NCBI GenBank assembly: GCA_011049455.1
Contig: DSBL01000022.1
Coordinates: 1-34,026, forward strand
From: Desulfonatronum sp.
Lineage (GTDB): Bacteria > Desulfobacterota > Desulfovibrionia > Desulfovibrionales > Desulfonatronaceae
Length of the DNA stretch: 34,026 nucleotides
Reading direction: 5' to 3'
How positions within the stretch are numbered: position 1 is the first letter of the stretch; the number at the start of each line of letters is the position of its first letter. The position numbers were made by a program, and so were the translations under genes. This document shows, one piece after another, positions 31,700-34,026 of the stretch. Below the pieces are notes generated by a model. It ran no database searches. It saw only the letters and a program-made list of their open reading frames with translations, and was not told where the DNA came from.

Positions 31700-31742
31700 G
31701 CTTCGGGCACCAAAAAAGGAAGGCGTGCCGAAGCCCGCCTTC
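31700..31742. repeat. Overlapping alternative hairpins upstream of cas9
   Basis: GCTTCGGGCAC (31700-31710) pairs with GTGCCGAAGC (31725-31734) with one bulged G. GAAGGCG (31719-31725) pairs perfectly with CGCCTTC (31736-31742). The two stems share bases, so only one can form at once. A further CTCTT-GAAA-AAGAG hairpin lies at 31678-31691. The strand in use and the function are unknown; a leader element, a transcript end for the ORF6N gene, or part of a small RNA are possible. Confidence 0.5.
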
Positions 31743-31788
31743 TCATCTGGTGGAATCATCCTTGTTAACGGAATGACCCCATTTCCCG

Positions 31789-31816
31789 TTGCAAAACTGC
31801 CAAATCCGCCTAAAAA
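31789..31816 (+). promoter_or_regulatory. Candidate promoter for cas9
   Basis: TTGCAA (31789-31794) and TAAAAA (31811-31816) are separated by 16 bases. Transcription would start near 31823, giving a leader of about 37 bases with TAGGAGGAACGGT just before the cas9 ATG (31860). Confidence 0.4.
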
Positions 31817-31859
31817 AAGCAAGCTTAAAAATGTGCGGTTTTCATCTAGGAGGAACGGT

Positions 31860-33914
31860 ATGCACTATCGCCTTGGCCTGGACATCGGAGCCAATTCCAT
31901 CGGCTGGTGTGTTTTGTCGCTGGGTGAGGACAATACGCCATCCGCAATTGTCCGCATGGGCGTAAGGATTTTTTCCGACGGACGAAATAATAACAGCAGC
32001 CCTGCGACCACGCGCCGTTTGAAACGGCAGATGCGCAGGATGCGAGACCGCTATGTGTTGCGCCGCGACCGGCTCATGCAATGTCTGATTCGTCACGGGC
32101 TGATGCCGCCTGATGAAGCCGAACGAAAGGCATTGCAGGATATTGATCCCTATACGTTGCGGGCCGAAGGGCTCCACAGGCAGTTGCCCTTGCACCATAT
32201 GGGACGCGCCGTTTTCCACTTGAACCAGCGTCGAGGCTTCAAAAGCAATCGCAAGGCTGATCGCGACAGCAAAGAGGTCGGCCCCATCAAGAGCGGCGTG
32301 GAAAAACTCAGACAGATTATGGCCGAGGACGGCACGCCAACCCTGGGTTCTTTCCTGCACCAGCGCCGCATGGAAGGCTTGACCGTGCGCAGCCGCTTGC
32401 AGGAGCAGAAGAGTAAATCGAGCTATGATTTCTATCCCGAACGGGCCTTGCTGGAAGAGGAGTTTGATCTGCTTTGGCAGACCCAGGCCGGATTTAACCC
32501 CCAACTGACTCCGGCCATGCGGGAGGATATTGAGAAGGAGTTGTTTTTTCAGCGGCCTCTCAAACCCGTGGAGCCGGGCAAATGCACCTTTTTGCCCCAT
32601 GAACCCCGAGCGCCCTGGGCCTTGCCCCTGACCCAGCGCTTCCGGATCCTCCAGGAATTGAGCAACCTGATGATCGTGGGATCGGACTACAGCCAGCGTC
32701 CTTTGACCCTTGAAGAACGGAATGCGCTCCTGGCCAAGCTTCTGGGTCAAAAAACGGTCAGTTTCGATGCCATGCGCAAACTACTCCGCCTTCCGGAGGG
32801 CAGTCGCTTCAACCTGGAGAGCGACAAGCGCAAGGAACTCAAAGGCGATGAAACAGCCACTCTGCTGAGCAAGAAGGAACTTTTCGGCAAGACTTGGCAC
32901 CACTTGTCCTTTGAGCGTCAGAACGAGGTGGTGCAGTGGTTGTTGGATTTGGATGATCCCGGCACAGGGGCCGCGAAAACAGACGTTGTCAAGCGTCTCG
33001 TGACGGATTTTGACTTGGAGCGGGAGCGGGCTGAACGTATCGCGACAGTCTCATTGCCTGATCGTCACGCCCGGCTGGGCCGCACCGCCATGACCGCCAT
33101 TGTTCGAAACATGGAGGCGGAATGCCTGCCCAATGACGTTGCAGAGGCTAGAGCCGGATTCCATCATTCCGACCTGCGCACCGGCGAGGTGTTCGAAACA
33201 TTGCCCTACTACGGCATCCCGCTCAATCGGCACACCATGTCCGTAAGCGTGGGTTCGGAAGAGGAGGTGCGTTATGGGCGTATTGCCAATCCCACGGTGC
33301 ATATCGGACTTAACCAACTCCGCAAGCTGATCAATGCCATGATCGAGGAATGGGGACATCCGGCGCAGATTGTCCTGGAACTGGCTCGGGAACTGAAGCA
33401 AAGCCGCAAGAAACGGCGTGAGATCGAAAAGAGGCAGGCTGAGGAACAGGAGGCCAACGAACGTCGTGCCGATGAACTGGTTCGGCTGGGTTTGAAACGA
33501 AATGCCGAAAACTTACTCAAGTTCCGGCTGTGGGAGGAGTTGAACAAAGACCCAAGTCGTCGGCGTTGTGTCTACACCGGAGAGGTCATCAGCCTCCAGC
33601 GACTGTTTTCCCCGGAAATTGAAATTGAGCATATCCTGCCCTTATCGCGGACTCTGGACAACAGCGCGGCCAACAAGACCGTGAGTTTGCGCCGGGCTAA
33701 TCGATTCAAGGAACGTCAGAGCCCCTGGGAAGCTTTCGGTCATTCTCCGAATGGCTATGACTGGGAGGGCATCCTGGAACGGGTGAAGGGTTTACCTGGG
33801 AATAAGCAGTGGCGTTTCAGCGAACAGGCCATGTCTCGTTTCGAGGGTGAAGGTGACTTTTTGGACCGGCATCTCTCCGACACGCAGTATCTGGCTTCAG
33901 CAGCTAGTGCCTAA
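31860..33914 (+). CDS. cas9: Cas9 (type II-C-like), C-terminally truncated by an IS
   Basis: A 684-residue part of the CRISPR RNA-guided nuclease Cas9; complete type II-C proteins are about 1000-1100 residues. RuvC-I is YRLGLDIGANSIGWCVL with catalytic D8. The arginine-rich bridge helix is TRRLKRQMRRMRDRYVLRRD (51-70). A recognition lobe follows (about 80-460). RuvC-II is IVLELARELKQS with E507. The HNH domain runs from about 565 (RRCVYTGEVIS) through IEIEHILPLSRTLDN with H591, and N605 and N614 match the usual Asn positions. The protein ends soon after FLDRHLSDTQYLA, just where RuvC-III would start, so the HHAxDA motif and the PAM-interacting domain are missing. The break coincides with an IS630-type end. 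ATG 31860 has TAGGAGGAACGGT. Not functional as a full Cas9. Confidence 0.93.
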   Translation: MHYRLGLDIGANSIGWCVLSLGEDNTPSAIVRMGVRIFSDGRNNNSSPATTRRLKRQMRRMRDRYVLRRDRLMQCLIRHGLMPPDEAERKALQDIDPYTLRAEGLHRQLPLHHMGRAVFHLNQRRGFKSNRKADRDSKEVGPIKSGVEKLRQIMAEDGTPTLGSFLHQRRMEGLTVRSRLQEQKSKSSYDFYPERALLEEEFDLLWQTQAGFNPQLTPAMREDIEKELFFQRPLKPVEPGKCTFLPHEPRAPWALPLTQRFRILQELSNLMIVGSDYSQRPLTLEERNALLAKLLGQKTVSFDAMRKLLRLPEGSRFNLESDKRKELKGDETATLLSKKELFGKTWHHLSFERQNEVVQWLLDLDDPGTGAAKTDVVKRLVTDFDLERERAERIATVSLPDRHARLGRTAMTAIVRNMEAECLPNDVAEARAGFHHSDLRTGEVFETLPYYGIPLNRHTMSVSVGSEEEVRYGRIANPTVHIGLNQLRKLINAMIEEWGHPAQIVLELARELKQSRKKRREIEKRQAEEQEANERRADELVRLGLKRNAENLLKFRLWEELNKDPSRRRCVYTGEVISLQRLFSPEIEIEHILPLSRTLDNSAANKTVSLRRANRFKERQSPWEAFGHSPNGYDWEGILERVKGLPGNKQWRFSEQAMSRFEGEGDFLDRHLSDTQYLASAASA

Positions 33915-34026
33915 TTGCATAAATTTGAAATAGTATTTCTGAGCTGGCTTCCCTTGACTTCACGTTTCCTCCATACAAATGGCTTGGCATGTGGAGTATA
34001 TGCTTCAACAAATTCCTGGATTGCTA
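33907..34026. mobile_element. End of an IS630-type insertion sequence
   Basis: The sequence changes from cas9 coding DNA to AT-richer DNA that encodes a transposase C-terminus on the minus strand. The junction probably lies at CTAG (33904-33907), a known preferred target of IS630 elements with TA duplication. An alternative TA is at 33888. The rest of the element is beyond the window, so its inverted repeat cannot be compared. Confidence 0.7.
33911..34026 (-). CDS. IS630-family transposase, C-terminal end (partial)
   Basis: The last 37 codons before the TAG stop (33913-33911) are visible; the gene continues beyond the window edge. The peptide includes AIQEFVEAYTPHAKPFVWRK and ends LRNTISNLCN. 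The AKPFVW motif close to the C-terminus is typical of IS630/Tc1-type DDE transposases. The stop codon lies only a few bases from the presumed end of the element, as seen in compact IS630 copies. Its orientation is opposite to cas9, so it does not create a fusion product; cas9 instead gains seven foreign or altered codons and a stop. Confidence 0.75.
   Translation of the reverse strand, partial: AIQEFVEAYTPHAKPFVWRKREVKGSQLRNTISNLCN

Noticed and set aside
31641-31859. Longer start for cas9 at 31641
   Set aside because: The family N-terminus starts at 31860 with a perfect ribosome-binding site; the upstream part overlaps the ORF6N end and the hairpins.
31000-34026. CRISPR array next to cas9
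   Set aside because: No regularly spaced repeats of 25-40 bases occur anywhere in the window.

Overview
The window looks like a chromosomal segment of a moderately GC-rich Gram-negative bacterium, most likely a deltaproteobacterial sulfate reducer (Desulfovibrionales-like). The evidence is a full Tol-Pal envelope operon in the arrangement Q-R-A-B-Pal, a FadL-type outer membrane protein, LarC, an AcuB-like CBS/ACT protein, and the overall look of the proteins. The taxonomic call is an inference, not a search result.

Layout. (1) 1-4371: translation and RNA-modification genes: yebC and rlmE on the minus strand, then a divergent CgeB-like glycosyltransferase, a tRNA-Ala(CGC) with its own terminator, a gene-poor stretch of about 0.5 kb, and a TrmN6-like tRNA methyltransferase. 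(2) 4407-8022: a CBS-CBS-ACT regulator divergent from larC, an unrecognised alpha-helical protein, and pgpA. pgpA meets the Tol operon tail-to-tail at a strong bidirectional terminator (8021-8060). (3) 15503-8089, minus strand: a tightly packed run miaB, bifunctional nuclease, PHP phosphoesterase, sirtuin, tolQ, tolR, tolA, tolB, pal, with start/stop overlaps and short gaps suggesting one long transcript. (4) 15556-18559, minus strand: a CysC-like kinase with an APH-like kinase, cutA, a tiny cytochrome with an unusual CX3CH haem motif, and a MarR regulator. The MarR gene is divergent from fadL, which ends at a strong terminator. (5) 20089-27000: ftsY, whose 3' end overlaps the convergent rluA-type gene, then a minus-strand operon of RND adaptor, RND pump, yjbQ and pseudouridine synthase. 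A heptamer tandem repeat sits at the pump's start. (6) 27001-34026: accessory-looking DNA. It holds a ribbon-helix-helix protein with a decayed paralogous tail behind it, a small lipoprotein, an Hsp70-TPR fusion, an ORF6N-domain protein, and a type II-C-like cas9 that is cut off before RuvC-III by the end of an IS630-type element.

The first 27 kb is mainly housekeeping. The most unusual part is the right end. There the disrupted cas9 has its own promoter, a strong ribosome-binding site and a hairpin-rich leader. The cas1, cas2 and array genes, if present, would lie beyond the window. No CRISPR repeats are visible in the window itself.
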